The position numbers and the translations under genes are program-made. A stretch of DNA of 64,000 nt from assembly GCF_004348895.1 (NCBI RefSeq), contig NZ_RRZK01000019.1, forward strand, positions 1 to 64,000. Direction: 5' to 3'. The DNA is from Pseudomonas vancouverensis (GTDB lineage: Bacteria; Pseudomonadota; Gammaproteobacteria; Pseudomonadales; Pseudomonadaceae). Shown piece by piece: positions 28,622-37,438 of this stretch. The notes under the pieces are model-generated. The model saw only the letters and a list, made by a program, of their open reading frames with translations, ran no database searches and was not told the DNA's origin. The first letter of the stretch is position 1, and every line of letters starts with the position of its first letter.

Positions 28622-30292
28622 ATGCGCGTCATGACGTCCCTGCTGTTGTTGTCCTTAAGCTCCGCCTGTCTCGCCGATACCCTCCCCAGTTTTCTCAACA
28701 GCAACGAAACCATCCGCAACCTGCCCGTCCCCAACCTGCCCGCCGATGCCTATCGCCCGAGTGCTACGCCCCTGCAAGTACCGGAACCCGGCGCCGCCCA
28801 GGCACAACCCTTGATGATGGGCACCAAGGTCACGTTGAAAACCGTGCAGATCGAAGGCGGAACGATTTACCCGCTCAGCGAACTGGCAGCGGTCTATCAA
28901 CCCCTGATCGGCCATGAAAGCAGCCTGGCTGATGTAATCGAAGCCACCCGCAGCATCACCCGACGCTATCAGCAGGACGGCTACCTGTTGTCCTACGCCT
29001 TCCTGCCACAACAGAGCTTCGAAAACGGCGTGGCGCGTGTGGTACTGGTCGAAGGCTATATCAAGGATTACCAACTGCAGGGCGACGTCGGCCGGGTCAA
29101 AGGCCTGCTCGACAAACTGGTGGCCAAACTCCAGGCCGAACGGCCGCTGACGCGCAAAACCTTCGAGCGCTACACCACCCTGATGAGCCGCATCCCCGGC
29201 GTCACCCTGCAAGCCCAGGTGCCGCCACCGGGCACCACCGACGGCGCGGCCCACCTGATCGCCCAGGCCAGCCGCAAACCCTTCACCAGCACCCTGAGCA
29301 CCACCGAAGACAACCGCAACGGCACCCAGGCCTTGCTCGGTGCCAGCAGCAACTCGCAGACCGCCATGGGTGAACAGCTGACCGCCAGCGGCCTGTTCCC
29401 GCCCGGGGACGACCACGAGCATTACTACCGACTCGACTACAGCCAGTTCATCAACACCGAAGGCACGCAACTGGCCCTGTCCGCCTCACGCTACCGCGCC
29501 GACCCCGGCACCAACGTGCAACTGGACAACGGCCTCGAACTCAAGCCCCATCGGGAAAACGACCGCTACTCCATCGGTTTCAACCATCCGTTCATTGCCG
29601 CACCCAACGAAACCCTCAGCGCCGGTGCAAGGCTCTACGCGGTGGACGACAAAACCCGCTACAGCGTGATCGGCTTTCCCCTGACCGTGGAAGAAAACAC
29701 CGACATCCGCGCCCTGGCCTTTGAAGGCGACTGGCGCAAGGCCGATGACCGACAACTGCGCATCCTCAGCGGCGGCCTATACCAGGGCATCAATGATCTG
29801 GGCGCAAAAACCAACAACAGCGCCTACGACCTGGACTTCTTCCGCGCGCGGTTGTCGGGGGTGCAGAGCGACAAATTCTTCGAGCACTGGCAAGGCGTGG
29901 CATCGGCCGCGCTGTACTGGAGCGACGACACCTTGCCAGACAGCGAACGCGCGGTATTCGGCGGACAAAACTTCGGTCGCGGCTACCCCGACGACCAGGC
30001 GTCTGGCGACAAAGGCTGGGGCGTGGCCTACGAGGTCAACTACAGCTTCAATCGCGACGGCAACTGGGTGCGCATCCTGCAACCCTATGTGGTGCTCGAC
30101 CGCGCCAAGACCTGGTTCAACGAACTGCCGGTCAAGGGCAACGACATGTCCTCCGCAGCGGTGGGGTTGAGGTTTGGCGATGCCAAGTACTACAACATCG
30201 CACTGGAAGCGGCCAAGGCCATGTCTGATGAAGCGCTGGATACGTTCAATCGGCGGGCGCGGTATAGCATCAGTTTCAGTTATCAGTTGTAG
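28622..30292 (+). CDS. ShlB/FhaC/HecB-family two-partner-secretion transporter (TpsB)
   Basis: 556 aa. Signal peptide (cleaved near CLA-DT), a Pro-rich linker, POTRA domains (about 75-235; VTLKTVQIEGGTIYPLSE, RRYQQDGYLLSYAFLP, VEGYIKDYQL) and a C-terminal 16-strand barrel ending in Phe/Leu (YSISFSYQL). The barrel-lid motif is RGYP (FGRGYPDDQ). These outer-membrane proteins secrete a TpsA passenger. No gene for a classic TpsA (filamentous haemagglutinin type) is adjacent; the upstream neighbour is the glycine-rich lipoprotein. The start at MRVMTSL is chosen for GGAG 7 bases upstream. Confidence 0.9.
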   Translation: MRVMTSLLLLSLSSACLADTLPSFLNSNETIRNLPVPNLPADAYRPSATPLQVPEPGAAQAQPLMMGTKVTLKTVQIEGGTIYPLSELAAVYQPLIGHESSLADVIEATRSITRRYQQDGYLLSYAFLPQQSFENGVARVVLVEGYIKDYQLQGDVGRVKGLLDKLVAKLQAERPLTRKTFERYTTLMSRIPGVTLQAQVPPPGTTDGAAHLIAQASRKPFTSTLSTTEDNRNGTQALLGASSNSQTAMGEQLTASGLFPPGDDHEHYYRLDYSQFINTEGTQLALSASRYRADPGTNVQLDNGLELKPHRENDRYSIGFNHPFIAAPNETLSAGARLYAVDDKTRYSVIGFPLTVEENTDIRALAFEGDWRKADDRQLRILSGGLYQGINDLGAKTNNSAYDLDFFRARLSGVQSDKFFEHWQGVASAALYWSDDTLPDSERAVFGGQNFGRGYPDDQASGDKGWGVAYEVNYSFNRDGNWVRILQPYVVLDRAKTWFNELPVKGNDMSSAAVGLRFGDAKYYNIALEAAKAMSDEALDTFNRRARYSISFSYQL

Positions 30293-30360
30293 GGAGGGGT
30301 GTGGAGGGTCTGGGAGGTTTCAGGTGGTTGGTGGGACGCCATCGTCGGAGCGCCGCCCGG

Positions 30361-30777
30361 AGCAAGCTCGCTCCCACAGAAGTGCAGGAGCAAAAGCAGA
30401 AGCAGAAGCCACGTACACCGCACACACCGCCCGCTTCTAACCACTCAAAAGGCCGAGCGTTAGCTCGCCTGCAGCTCTTGATCTTGCTCCACCCGCCCCC
30501 TCGGCAGGCTGAGTGGAGGTGTTCATCCGGGGGGAGGCGCGCAGCGTCGTTTGGCGAAGCCAAACACATCGAGAGGAGGTGCAGCGAAGCAAACCGGAGG
30601 CGATGCCCCCGGATGAATGCCGGAGCGAAGGAACGCCGAGCCTAAGCGAGGGGCCGGACGCCAGGGGCGAGACCTTTGGTTCCTTTGGGCTGGGCCGGCA
30701 CTCCGGCGTTTGCCAAAAGGGACTCGCCTTAAGGGCGAAACCGCCAGCCGCCATCACCGAAGAAACGGATATACACC
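30361..30777 (+). repeat. long dispersed repeat, copy 1 (direct repeat flanking the Tad genes)
   Basis: About 417 bases without a gene: a REP fragment (AGCAAGCTCGCTCCCACAG), an A/G-rich AGCAGA-type block, then a conserved core. From 30564 the core is identical to 39716 for 33 bases, then one mismatch, then 21 identical bases and a further 12 after a second mismatch, in the same orientation. Ends in GGGACTCGCC-TAAGGGCGAAACC. It is a Pseudomonas-type dispersed repeat rather than a mobile element; no transposase. The rest of 30293-30818 holds nothing else I recognise. Confidence 0.85.
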
Positions 30778-30818
30778 CAATCAACCCAAAGCCTGGTCGG
30801 CCCAAAGGCCGCCAAGTC

Positions 30819-31232
30819 TCACCCGCGAGCCAAATAAACCTGAGGCTGAGGAAACAGATTATTAAGCGTCTCAAGCAAGCGAACGTGATAAATCGGCTTG
30901 CGAAAAAGATCCAGCACCTGCAACCGCAACATATCGCTCACATCATCCATGTCCGCATGCCCCGACATTACAATCACCGGCAAATGCTGACGCGACGTAT
31001 GCTCACGCAAGCGCCTGATCAACGACATGCCACTCTCCTCCGGCATGCGCAAATCGGTGATCACCAAGGCAATATCCGGATGCCGCGTGAGATGCTGCAA
31101 CGCAAGCTTGACCGACGTCGCCGTAAAGCAATTGAACCCCTCACCCTCCAGCAACTCCGCCAACTCAAGCAAGGCGTCCTCTTCATCATCGACCAGAAGA
31201 AGCTGCTGACGCGGGGATGCTGGAGCGTTCAT
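30819..31232 (-). CDS. stand-alone receiver-domain response regulator
   Basis: 137 aa, a single REC domain: acidic pair in LLLVDDEEDA, phosphorylatable Asp60 in VITDLRMPEESG, Thr/Ser in VIVMSGHAD, and Lys in FRKPI. No output domain follows. It lies 72 bases downstream of flp on the same strand, so it is likely part of the flp transcript. A phospho-shuttle or competitor for the PprA kinase is plausible, or an interaction partner of the Tad machinery, but no such function is shown here. Confidence 0.88.
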   Translation of the reverse strand: MNAPASPRQQLLLVDDEEDALLELAELLEGEGFNCFTATSVKLALQHLTRHPDIALVITDLRMPEESGMSLIRRLREHTSRQHLPVIVMSGHADMDDVSDMLRLQVLDLFRKPIYHVRLLETLNNLFPQPQVYLARG

Positions 31233-31304
31233 AAGGCAACACCTGCAATGGACTACGCGCTGACGTTAGGACCCTGTTGAAACACGTACAAATGGCCAAC
31301 GCCC

Positions 31305-31508
31305 TCAACCACCCACCGCGGTTTTGATCGTAGTGAACATGGTGGTAATCGCTGTCTTGATCGGGGTCACGAACGCGGCAAGAGCAACAGCCACCATCCC
31401 GGCAATGATCGCGTACTCAATACCCGAAGCGCCCTCGGTATCCTTGGCGAGATTCACGTAGAAAACGATCTCGGATTTAACCTTCTGAACGAGCGTGGAA
31501 AGAGACAT
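31305..31508 (-). CDS. flp: Flp type IVb pilin
   Basis: 67-aa prepilin. The processing site is KDTEG/ASGIEYAIIAG: cleavage after Gly leaves Glu at +5 and Tyr at +6, the Flp signature, followed by a hydrophobic segment (AIIAGMVAVALAAF). A long N-terminal leader (28 residues) precedes it. The mature pilin is the main subunit of the Tad pilus, processed by FppA (TadV). Divergent from rcpC, as in P. aeruginosa. CAGGAG lies 7 bases before the ATG. Confidence 0.95.
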   Translation of the reverse strand: MSLSTLVQKVKSEIVFYVNLAKDTEGASGIEYAIIAGMVAVALAAFVTPIKTAITTMFTTIKTAVGG

Positions 31509-31830
31509 GGCATTTCTCCTGAACTACGGGTGTTGCAACGGCGCAACATGATTCCCCAGTGCCAGCACCAGCATTGTCGGCATTCCCGGCCCCAACAACT
31601 GTAAATACGCATTAACACGAAAGTATTAACCGTTTCGTTGACGTCAAAAAACTGTGACATTTCATCGTTCGACTACACTTTCGCTAGTTATTTTCAGGCC
31701 ACTAATGGCATTTCGCTCTACCTGCGCTACGGTCAAATAGCGAAATAGTTCCACGTTCAGAGCGGCCTGATTGCGAAGTTGTCTCGTTGGAGTTGGCGGG
31801 GTTTTACGCAGCAGGAAAGGGAGAGCCTTC
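31509..31830. promoter_or_regulatory. flp / rcpC divergent control region
   Basis: 322 bases between the pilin gene and the assembly operon, AT-rich for this genome. It has an inverted repeat ATTTCGCT (31710-31717) and AGCGAAAT (31739-31746), plus paired GTTAATA/GTTAATG motifs near 31615-31630. In P. aeruginosa this position is under PprB control; which of these elements PprB reads is not known to me. Confidence 0.55.
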
Positions 31831-32796
31831 ATGAACAGCCGTGTCACCCTGGGTCTTGCCGTCGTGCTTCTGGTCGGCGCCATCATTGCCGGTTATTGGG
31901 GGTTGACGCTCAGCCGTCAACCGACGCCGGAACCTGTTGCCGTCGCCACCGCCAGCGCACCCGATCCCGCCGCACCGGCAGCGGCGCCCGTGGAAGACCC
32001 CACCCGCCATCCCGTGGTCGTGCTGGTCAACAACGTGCCACCGTTCACGCCGCTGACCGCCGCCGACGTCACCCTGGAAAAACTCAAGACCGTGCCCGCC
32101 GGCAGCCTGACCAGCCTCGACCAGGCGATTGGCCGCACACCGTGGCGCGCCCTGAGCGCCGGCACCTGGCTCAACGACGAAAGCTTCGAGGCCGGCAGCA
32201 AACTGGCACGGATGATCCGCCCCGGCGAGCGCGCCCTGGCGCTCGCCGTCGACGAAGTGACAGGCGCTGGCGGCCAACTGACACCGGGGGACTACGTCGA
32301 CGTGCTGCTGTATCTGCACATGGACCCCCTCAACCCGCAACCCTCGGCACAGCTGGTGGTGCCGGCCTTGCGCGTGCTTGGCGTTGGCGAGCAGACCGGA
32401 TTGACCAACGACGGTCAGCCCTCCAGCCCGGCACTGAGCAACGAGGAAAAACTCAAGCAGGATCAATTGCGCGCCACCGCCCGCACCGTGGTGCTGGCGG
32501 TGCCGGAAGAACTGGTCAGCCGCCTGATGCTCGCCACCCAGACCGGGACCCTGCGCCTGGCTGTGCGCAGCGCCGACGAAAAACGGCTGGCCCGCTACTG
32601 GGCCGGAGACAACGATTCTGCCGCCACCCTGGCCAACGCCAACCGCGAACTGCTGCAGTTCAGCCAACTGGCCATGTCCGCACCGCCCAAACCCGCTGCT
32701 GTCAGCAACGGTGCTGCGCCGCGCAAACAAAGTGTGGAAGTCATTCGTGGCAACCAACTCGCCGGCGAATCCGAACAACCCCAACAAAATCACTGA
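31831..32796 (+). CDS. rcpC: Flp pilus assembly protein RcpC/CpaB
   Basis: 321 aa. N-terminal membrane anchor (TLGLAVVLLVGAIIAGYWGL), a Pro/Ala-rich periplasmic linker, then the SAF-like CpaB domain (VVVLVNNVPPFTPLTAADV; MIRPGERALALAVDE; LTPGDYVDVLL). It links the secretin RcpA to the inner-membrane platform and periplasm. First gene of the rcpC-rcpA-tadZABCD operon; GGGAG precedes the ATG. Confidence 0.93.
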   Translation: MNSRVTLGLAVVLLVGAIIAGYWGLTLSRQPTPEPVAVATASAPDPAAPAAAPVEDPTRHPVVVLVNNVPPFTPLTAADVTLEKLKTVPAGSLTSLDQAIGRTPWRALSAGTWLNDESFEAGSKLARMIRPGERALALAVDEVTGAGGQLTPGDYVDVLLYLHMDPLNPQPSAQLVVPALRVLGVGEQTGLTNDGQPSSPALSNEEKLKQDQLRATARTVVLAVPEELVSRLMLATQTGTLRLAVRSADEKRLARYWAGDNDSAATLANANRELLQFSQLAMSAPPKPAAVSNGAAPRKQSVEVIRGNQLAGESEQPQQNH

Positions 32797-32817
32797 TTCG
32801 AGCAAGGACGCCTTTTC

Positions 32818-34080
32818 ATGCGCAGACGTTTTACGCCGTTGTTCAACGGCTTGATCTGGGCCACCTTGCTGGGCGGCCTGCCTGCCGGTGCGGTATCGGC
32901 GGCTGTGGGTAATTGCGCCGCGCTTGGCCCGTTGCCGGCGACGCTGGAGGTCGGTGAAGGTCTGCAACAGGAAGTGCAATCGCCAGTGGCAATCACTCGC
33001 GTGGCCGTGGGCGATCCGAAAATCGCCGATGTGCGGGTCAACGGCAACGACGCCTTCCTGCTCACTGGCATGGGTCCTGGCGCGACCAGCCTGATGGTCT
33101 GGACCGCGTGCGCCAGCGCACCGCGGCAAAGCATGGTGTTCGTCCAGGGGCGCGCCACAGCAGCCATGACCAGCGCCAGCAAGTTGCCGTCCGACGCCCC
33201 CGCACTGCCCTCGCAAGTGCAGACCGACATCCGCTTTGTCGAAGTCAGTCGCACCAAGCTGAAAGAGGCCAGCACCTCGATCTACGGCAAGAACTCGAAC
33301 TTCCTGTTCGGCTCGCCGGGCACCGTACCCAACACGGCGGTAACGCCACGGGTATTTCCGCTGCGCAACATCGACCCGCGCATCGCCGTGCCGAGCATCC
33401 CCCTGGTCAACGATGCGTTCAACATTGTCGCCGGCGGCGGTAATTTCCTGGCCCTGATCAATGCCATGGAGAGCAGCGGATTCGCCTACACACTGGCCCG
33501 CCCGAGCCTGGTGGCGATCAGCGGGCAGAGTGCGAGCTTCCTGGCCGGCGGCGAAATTCCGATCCCGATTCCCAGCGCCAACAGCAACAGTTATTCCATC
33601 GAGTACAAGGAGTTCGGGATTCGCCTGACCCTCACGCCGACCGTGGTCAACAATGACCAGATCGCCCTCAAGGTCGCCCCGGAAGTCAGCGAGCTGGACT
33701 ACAACAACGCCGTGACCATCGGCGGCACCACCGTGCCGGCGTTCACCATCCGCCGTACCGATACCAGCATTTCCCTGGCCGACGGCGAGAGCTTTGTCAT
33801 CAGTGGCTTGATCAGTACGCAGAACGGTTCGCAAGTCAGCAAGTTTCCGGGGCTCGGTGACGTGCCGGTGCTGGGGGCGTTTTTCCGCAGTTCCTCGGTC
33901 ACTCGCGAAGAGCGCGAGCTGCTGATGATCGTCACGCCGCACCTGGTGCAGCCACTGGCCGCCAATGCGCAACTGCCGTCGTTGCCGGGGGAAAAACTGC
34001 GCAACTACGACCCCAACTGGTATCGCCTGTATTTCCTCGAAAACGGCAACTTCGATAAACGCAGCGGGCTATCGCAATGA
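32818..34080 (+). CDS. rcpA: Flp pilus secretin RcpA/CpaC
   Basis: 420 aa. Signal peptide, an N-terminal pilus-type N domain (LEVGEGLQQEVQSPVAI, VAVGDPKIADVRVNG), and the C-terminal secretin domain (FLAGGEIPIPIPSANSN, EYKEFGIRLTLTPTVV, ISLADGESFVISGLI, PGLGDVPVLGAFFRS, LMIVTPHLVQPL). It forms the outer-membrane channel for the Flp fibre. The stop overlaps the tadZ ATG by 4 bases. Confidence 0.95.
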   Translation: MRRRFTPLFNGLIWATLLGGLPAGAVSAAVGNCAALGPLPATLEVGEGLQQEVQSPVAITRVAVGDPKIADVRVNGNDAFLLTGMGPGATSLMVWTACASAPRQSMVFVQGRATAAMTSASKLPSDAPALPSQVQTDIRFVEVSRTKLKEASTSIYGKNSNFLFGSPGTVPNTAVTPRVFPLRNIDPRIAVPSIPLVNDAFNIVAGGGNFLALINAMESSGFAYTLARPSLVAISGQSASFLAGGEIPIPIPSANSNSYSIEYKEFGIRLTLTPTVVNNDQIALKVAPEVSELDYNNAVTIGGTTVPAFTIRRTDTSISLADGESFVISGLISTQNGSQVSKFPGLGDVPVLGAFFRSSSVTREERELLMIVTPHLVQPLAANAQLPSLPGEKLRNYDPNWYRLYFLENGNFDKRSGLSQ

Positions 34081-35267
34081 GCCAGAGCCTCAGTCAGACC
34101 TTCCTCGCGATCACGCGTAACAACACCGACCTTGAGTGGCTGCAGGGCGCGCTCGCGCCACTGGGCCAGGTGGTCAGCGCAGGCGGCGGCAGCCTCGACG
34201 AGTTGCTGGCGCTGGTCGACGTAACCTTCGCCAGCCTGGTGTTCATCGGTCTCGATCGCGATCACGTGGTGGCCCAGAGCGCCCTGATCGAAGGCGCGCT
34301 GGAAGCCAAGCCTATGCTGGCGATCGTTGCCCTCGGCGACGGCATGGACAATCAACTGGTGCTCAATGCGATGCGCGCCGGCGCCCGGGATTTTGTGGCC
34401 TACGGCTCGCGCTCCAGCGAAGTCGCCGGCCTGGTGCGCCGTCTGAGCAAACGTCTGCCACCGGTGGCACCCAACACGCACCTGGGCGGCTTGACCGTTT
34501 TGTATGGCGTGCAAAGCAGCGCCGACGGCGCCTTGCTGGCCACGCACATGGCGCAAGTGGTGCAAAAGAGTGGGCAACAAACCCTGCTGCTCGACCTCGG
34601 CTTGCCCCGTGGCGATAGCCTGGCGCTGCTGGGGCTTGAGAGTTCGTTTCATTTTGGCGATGCCTTGCGTCACCTGCGCAGGCTCGACACCACGCTGATC
34701 GACAGTGCCTTCACCAGTTGCAACGAAGGCCTGCGCATCCTCGCCTACGCCGTCGGCGACGAGCCGCTGGAACACACCAGCGCCGCCGAGCTGTACATGC
34801 TGCTCAGCGCCTTGCGCCAACACTTCCAGCACATCGTGGTGAACCTCACCGGGCAACCGGACAGCGAAGCCCTGCGCACCTTTGTCAGCCATTGCGACAA
34901 GTTGCTGTGGTACACCGACCAGAACGTGCTCGACTGCCGGCGCAACCTGGCGGTGCTCAACCTGTGGCGCGAGAAAGGCATGAAGCTCGATCACGCCAAG
35001 CTGCTGGTAGACCGCTACCTGCGCAGCGTCGCCCCGGATTCCGAGGCACTGGGCAAAAGCTTTGGCCTGGAGATCATCGCCACCCTCGCCTACAGCCCGG
35101 AAGTGCGCCTCAACGCAAAAAACCAGGGACTCAGCCTGTTCGAACTGGCCCCCCGCGAAGGCCTCACCCACAGCCTGCGCACCCTCGGCGAACGTCTGGC
35201 CAAACGCTCCGAGGGCCTGGCCAAGCCCAAGACCGGCTGGTTCAACCGCTTGCGAGGCGTGCAATGA
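34077..35267 (+). CDS. tadZ: pilus assembly protein TadZ/CpaE
   Basis: 396 aa. N-terminal receiver-like domain (about 1-125) followed by an ATPase domain of the ParA/MinD type. At the expected Walker A position the sequence reads GVQSSADGALLATHMA, without the KGGxGKT lysines; LLLDLGLPRGDSLAL follows as the Walker A'-like strand. TadZ places the Tad machine at the cell pole and its ATPase activity varies between species. ATGA overlaps on both sides tie it to rcpA and tadA. Confidence 0.9.
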   Translation: MSQSLSQTFLAITRNNTDLEWLQGALAPLGQVVSAGGGSLDELLALVDVTFASLVFIGLDRDHVVAQSALIEGALEAKPMLAIVALGDGMDNQLVLNAMRAGARDFVAYGSRSSEVAGLVRRLSKRLPPVAPNTHLGGLTVLYGVQSSADGALLATHMAQVVQKSGQQTLLLDLGLPRGDSLALLGLESSFHFGDALRHLRRLDTTLIDSAFTSCNEGLRILAYAVGDEPLEHTSAAELYMLLSALRQHFQHIVVNLTGQPDSEALRTFVSHCDKLLWYTDQNVLDCRRNLAVLNLWREKGMKLDHAKLLVDRYLRSVAPDSEALGKSFGLEIIATLAYSPEVRLNAKNQGLSLFELAPREGLTHSLRTLGERLAKRSEGLAKPKTGWFNRLRGVQ

Positions 35268-36544
35268 ACAGTGAAAAACTTTTCGGTTCCCCGCAACGCA
35301 GCGCCGTCGGCAACACTGACCACGACGGCCTCAAACTGGTGTTGCACCGCTACATCATCGACGCCATCGAGGAGTCGGGCAAAAACCTGCTCGAAGGCAC
35401 ACGGCAAGCGCTGTCACAGTTCGTCATCGACAAGGTGGCCGAGTACATCGCACGACTGCACTTGGCGATTTCCCGCTATGAAATGGAACGGCTGGCCGAA
35501 GAGATCGTCGACGAACTCACCGGCTTCGGCCCACTGGAAGTGCTGCTGCGCGACCCGGCGGTGACGGAAATCCTGGTCAACGGCCCGCATCGGGTGTTTG
35601 TCGAACGCGATGGCGTGCTGCATCAGAGCGACCTGCGCTTCATCGATTCGCACCACGTCGAGCGCGTCATGCAACGCATCCTCGCGCCACTCGGTCGGCG
35701 CCTGGACGAATCTTCGCCCATGGTCGATGCGCGCATGCCCGACGGCAGCCGGGTCAACGCCATCATCCCGCCGATTGCTCTCGACGGACCTTGTCTGTCG
35801 ATCCGGAAATTCCGTCAGGACATGCTTAAAAGCTCCGACCTGATGGCCATGCAAACCATCGATCAGGCGATTTTCGAATTCCTTCAGGAAGCCGTGGGCA
35901 AACGCTGCAACATCCTCATCAGCGGCGGTACCGGCACCGGCAAGACCACGCTGCTGAACATCCTCAGCCAGTTGATCAACCCGCACGAGCGTCTGGTGAC
36001 CATCGAAGACGTCGCCGAGCTGCAATTGGGCCACCCTCACGTCGTGCGCCTGGAAACCCGCCCGCCGAACGCCGAGGGCCACGGCGAGGTGAAATCCAGC
36101 GATCTGATTCGCAACGCCCTGCGGATGCGCCCGGACCGGATCATCCTCGGCGAGATTCGTGGTGTCGAAGTGGTCGACGTCATGACCGCGATGAACACTG
36201 GCCACGACGGCTCGATGAGCACCGTGCACGCCAACAATGCCCAGGACGCCTTGCTGCGCCTGGAGACCCTGGTGGGCCTGACCGGGCGCACCATTGCCGA
36301 ACGTACGCTGCGCCAGATGATCTGCGCCGCGCTCGATGTGGTCATCCAGTTGACGCGCATGCCCGACGGTCGCCGCTGTGTCAGCGAAGTGGTCGAGGTG
36401 ATTGGCGTGCGCGACGACGTGTACGTGACCAACACCCTGTTCCGCCTCGACCGGCGTACCGGGTTCGGCTTTCTGCGCGAGGCGGTCAACCCCGCCGGCG
36501 ACAAACTGCGCCGCGAGACGGCGCTCTCCCCTTCGGCATATTGA
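35264..36544 (+). CDS. tadA: Tad pilus assembly ATPase TadA/CpaF
   Basis: 426-aa secretion ATPase of the GspE/VirB11 superfamily. Walker A is GGTGTGKTTLLN (about 221-232), Asp box ITIEDVAEL, Walker B RPDRIILGEIRG with the following His box GHDGSMSTVHANN. It powers pilus extension and probably retraction. The ATG at MNSEKLFG overlaps the tadZ stop; a longer upstream frame is discarded because it is antisense-like and overlaps tadZ. Confidence 0.95.
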   Translation: MNSEKLFGSPQRSAVGNTDHDGLKLVLHRYIIDAIEESGKNLLEGTRQALSQFVIDKVAEYIARLHLAISRYEMERLAEEIVDELTGFGPLEVLLRDPAVTEILVNGPHRVFVERDGVLHQSDLRFIDSHHVERVMQRILAPLGRRLDESSPMVDARMPDGSRVNAIIPPIALDGPCLSIRKFRQDMLKSSDLMAMQTIDQAIFEFLQEAVGKRCNILISGGTGTGKTTLLNILSQLINPHERLVTIEDVAELQLGHPHVVRLETRPPNAEGHGEVKSSDLIRNALRMRPDRIILGEIRGVEVVDVMTAMNTGHDGSMSTVHANNAQDALLRLETLVGLTGRTIAERTLRQMICAALDVVIQLTRMPDGRRCVSEVVEVIGVRDDVYVTNTLFRLDRRTGFGFLREAVNPAGDKLRRETALSPSAY

Positions 36545-36553
36545 GACCCGGCC

Positions 36554-37438
36554 ATGCTCAAACCGGCGCTGCTCATCCTCTTCTGCCTGCTCCTGTTCGG
36601 GTTTTCGGTGCGCCTGTTCTACAACGGCATGCGCCAGTCCGGCACCGAGCGCATCCTCGGGCGCCTGGGTCAGGGACAACCCCAGCCAGTGCTGCAAAAA
36701 ACCTCGTGGGCAGGTCTGGAACGCGCGTTCCTGCGGGCAGGGCTTGGGCGCCCCACCGAACGTCTTGGCCTGTGGCTGACGCTGTGGGCGCTGGGTGTGC
36801 TGCTGGGTTCGCTCATGGCTGGCTGGATCGGTGCCCTGGTGTTGCTGCTGACGCCGCCACTGATGATGCGCCTGTACGTCAGCTGGCGTTATCAGCGCCG
36901 TCTCACGCGCATGATTGAGCAACTGCCGACGCTCCTCGACCACGCCGTGCGCAGCCTCAAGTCCGGACGCACACTGACCGACGCCGTGCTCGGCGCCATC
37001 GAGGTCACCGAGGACCCATTGAAAAATGCCATGAGCCGCATCCAGCGCAACGTGCAACTGGGGGTGAGCCTGGCAGATGCCGCTTCGGACTTCGCCGAGC
37101 TGTATGAGAAGGACGAACTGCGCCTGTTCGCCCTCGGGCTCAAGGTCAACCACCGTTATGGCGGCAATGCCAGTGAATTGCTGGAAAACCTGATCCGCAT
37201 GATTCGCGAGCGTGAACAGGCGGCTCGCCAACTCAAGGCCATGACCGGCGAGACCCGCGTGACCGCTGCGGTACTGGCACTGCTGCCGGTCACCGTCGGT
37301 GGCTACTTCATGATCACCAACCCGACCTATCTGCTCGCCATGTGGAACGACCATTCCGGGCAAATCATGCTGGCCAGTGCCTTCGGCCTGCAGGTGATCG
37401 GTTGCCTGACACTTTGGCGCATGTTGCGCTCCCTATGA
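36554..37438 (+). CDS. tadB: Tad inner-membrane platform protein TadB
   Basis: 294-aa protein with N-terminal and C-terminal membrane segments and a GspF/T2SSF domain (about 110-280; RMIEQLPTLLDHAVRSLKSG, MIREREQAARQLKAMTGE). With TadC it forms the inner-membrane base driven by TadA. Nine bases after tadA; its stop overlaps tadC by 4 bases (ATGA). Confidence 0.93.
   Translation: MLKPALLILFCLLLFGFSVRLFYNGMRQSGTERILGRLGQGQPQPVLQKTSWAGLERAFLRAGLGRPTERLGLWLTLWALGVLLGSLMAGWIGALVLLLTPPLMMRLYVSWRYQRRLTRMIEQLPTLLDHAVRSLKSGRTLTDAVLGAIEVTEDPLKNAMSRIQRNVQLGVSLADAASDFAELYEKDELRLFALGLKVNHRYGGNASELLENLIRMIREREQAARQLKAMTGETRVTAAVLALLPVTVGGYFMITNPTYLLAMWNDHSGQIMLASAFGLQVIGCLTLWRMLRSL

Noticed and set aside
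30301..31280. Plus-strand frames across the long repeat and the receiver gene
   Set aside because: They run over dispersed repeat sequence and antisense to a true REC domain.
31804..33972. 722-aa minus-strand frame opposite rcpC and rcpA
   Set aside because: Covers two certain Tad genes in antisense; composition His/Gln/Gly-rich.
35414..37363. 649-aa minus-strand frame opposite tadA and tadB
   Set aside because: Antisense of two certain genes; no ribosome site.
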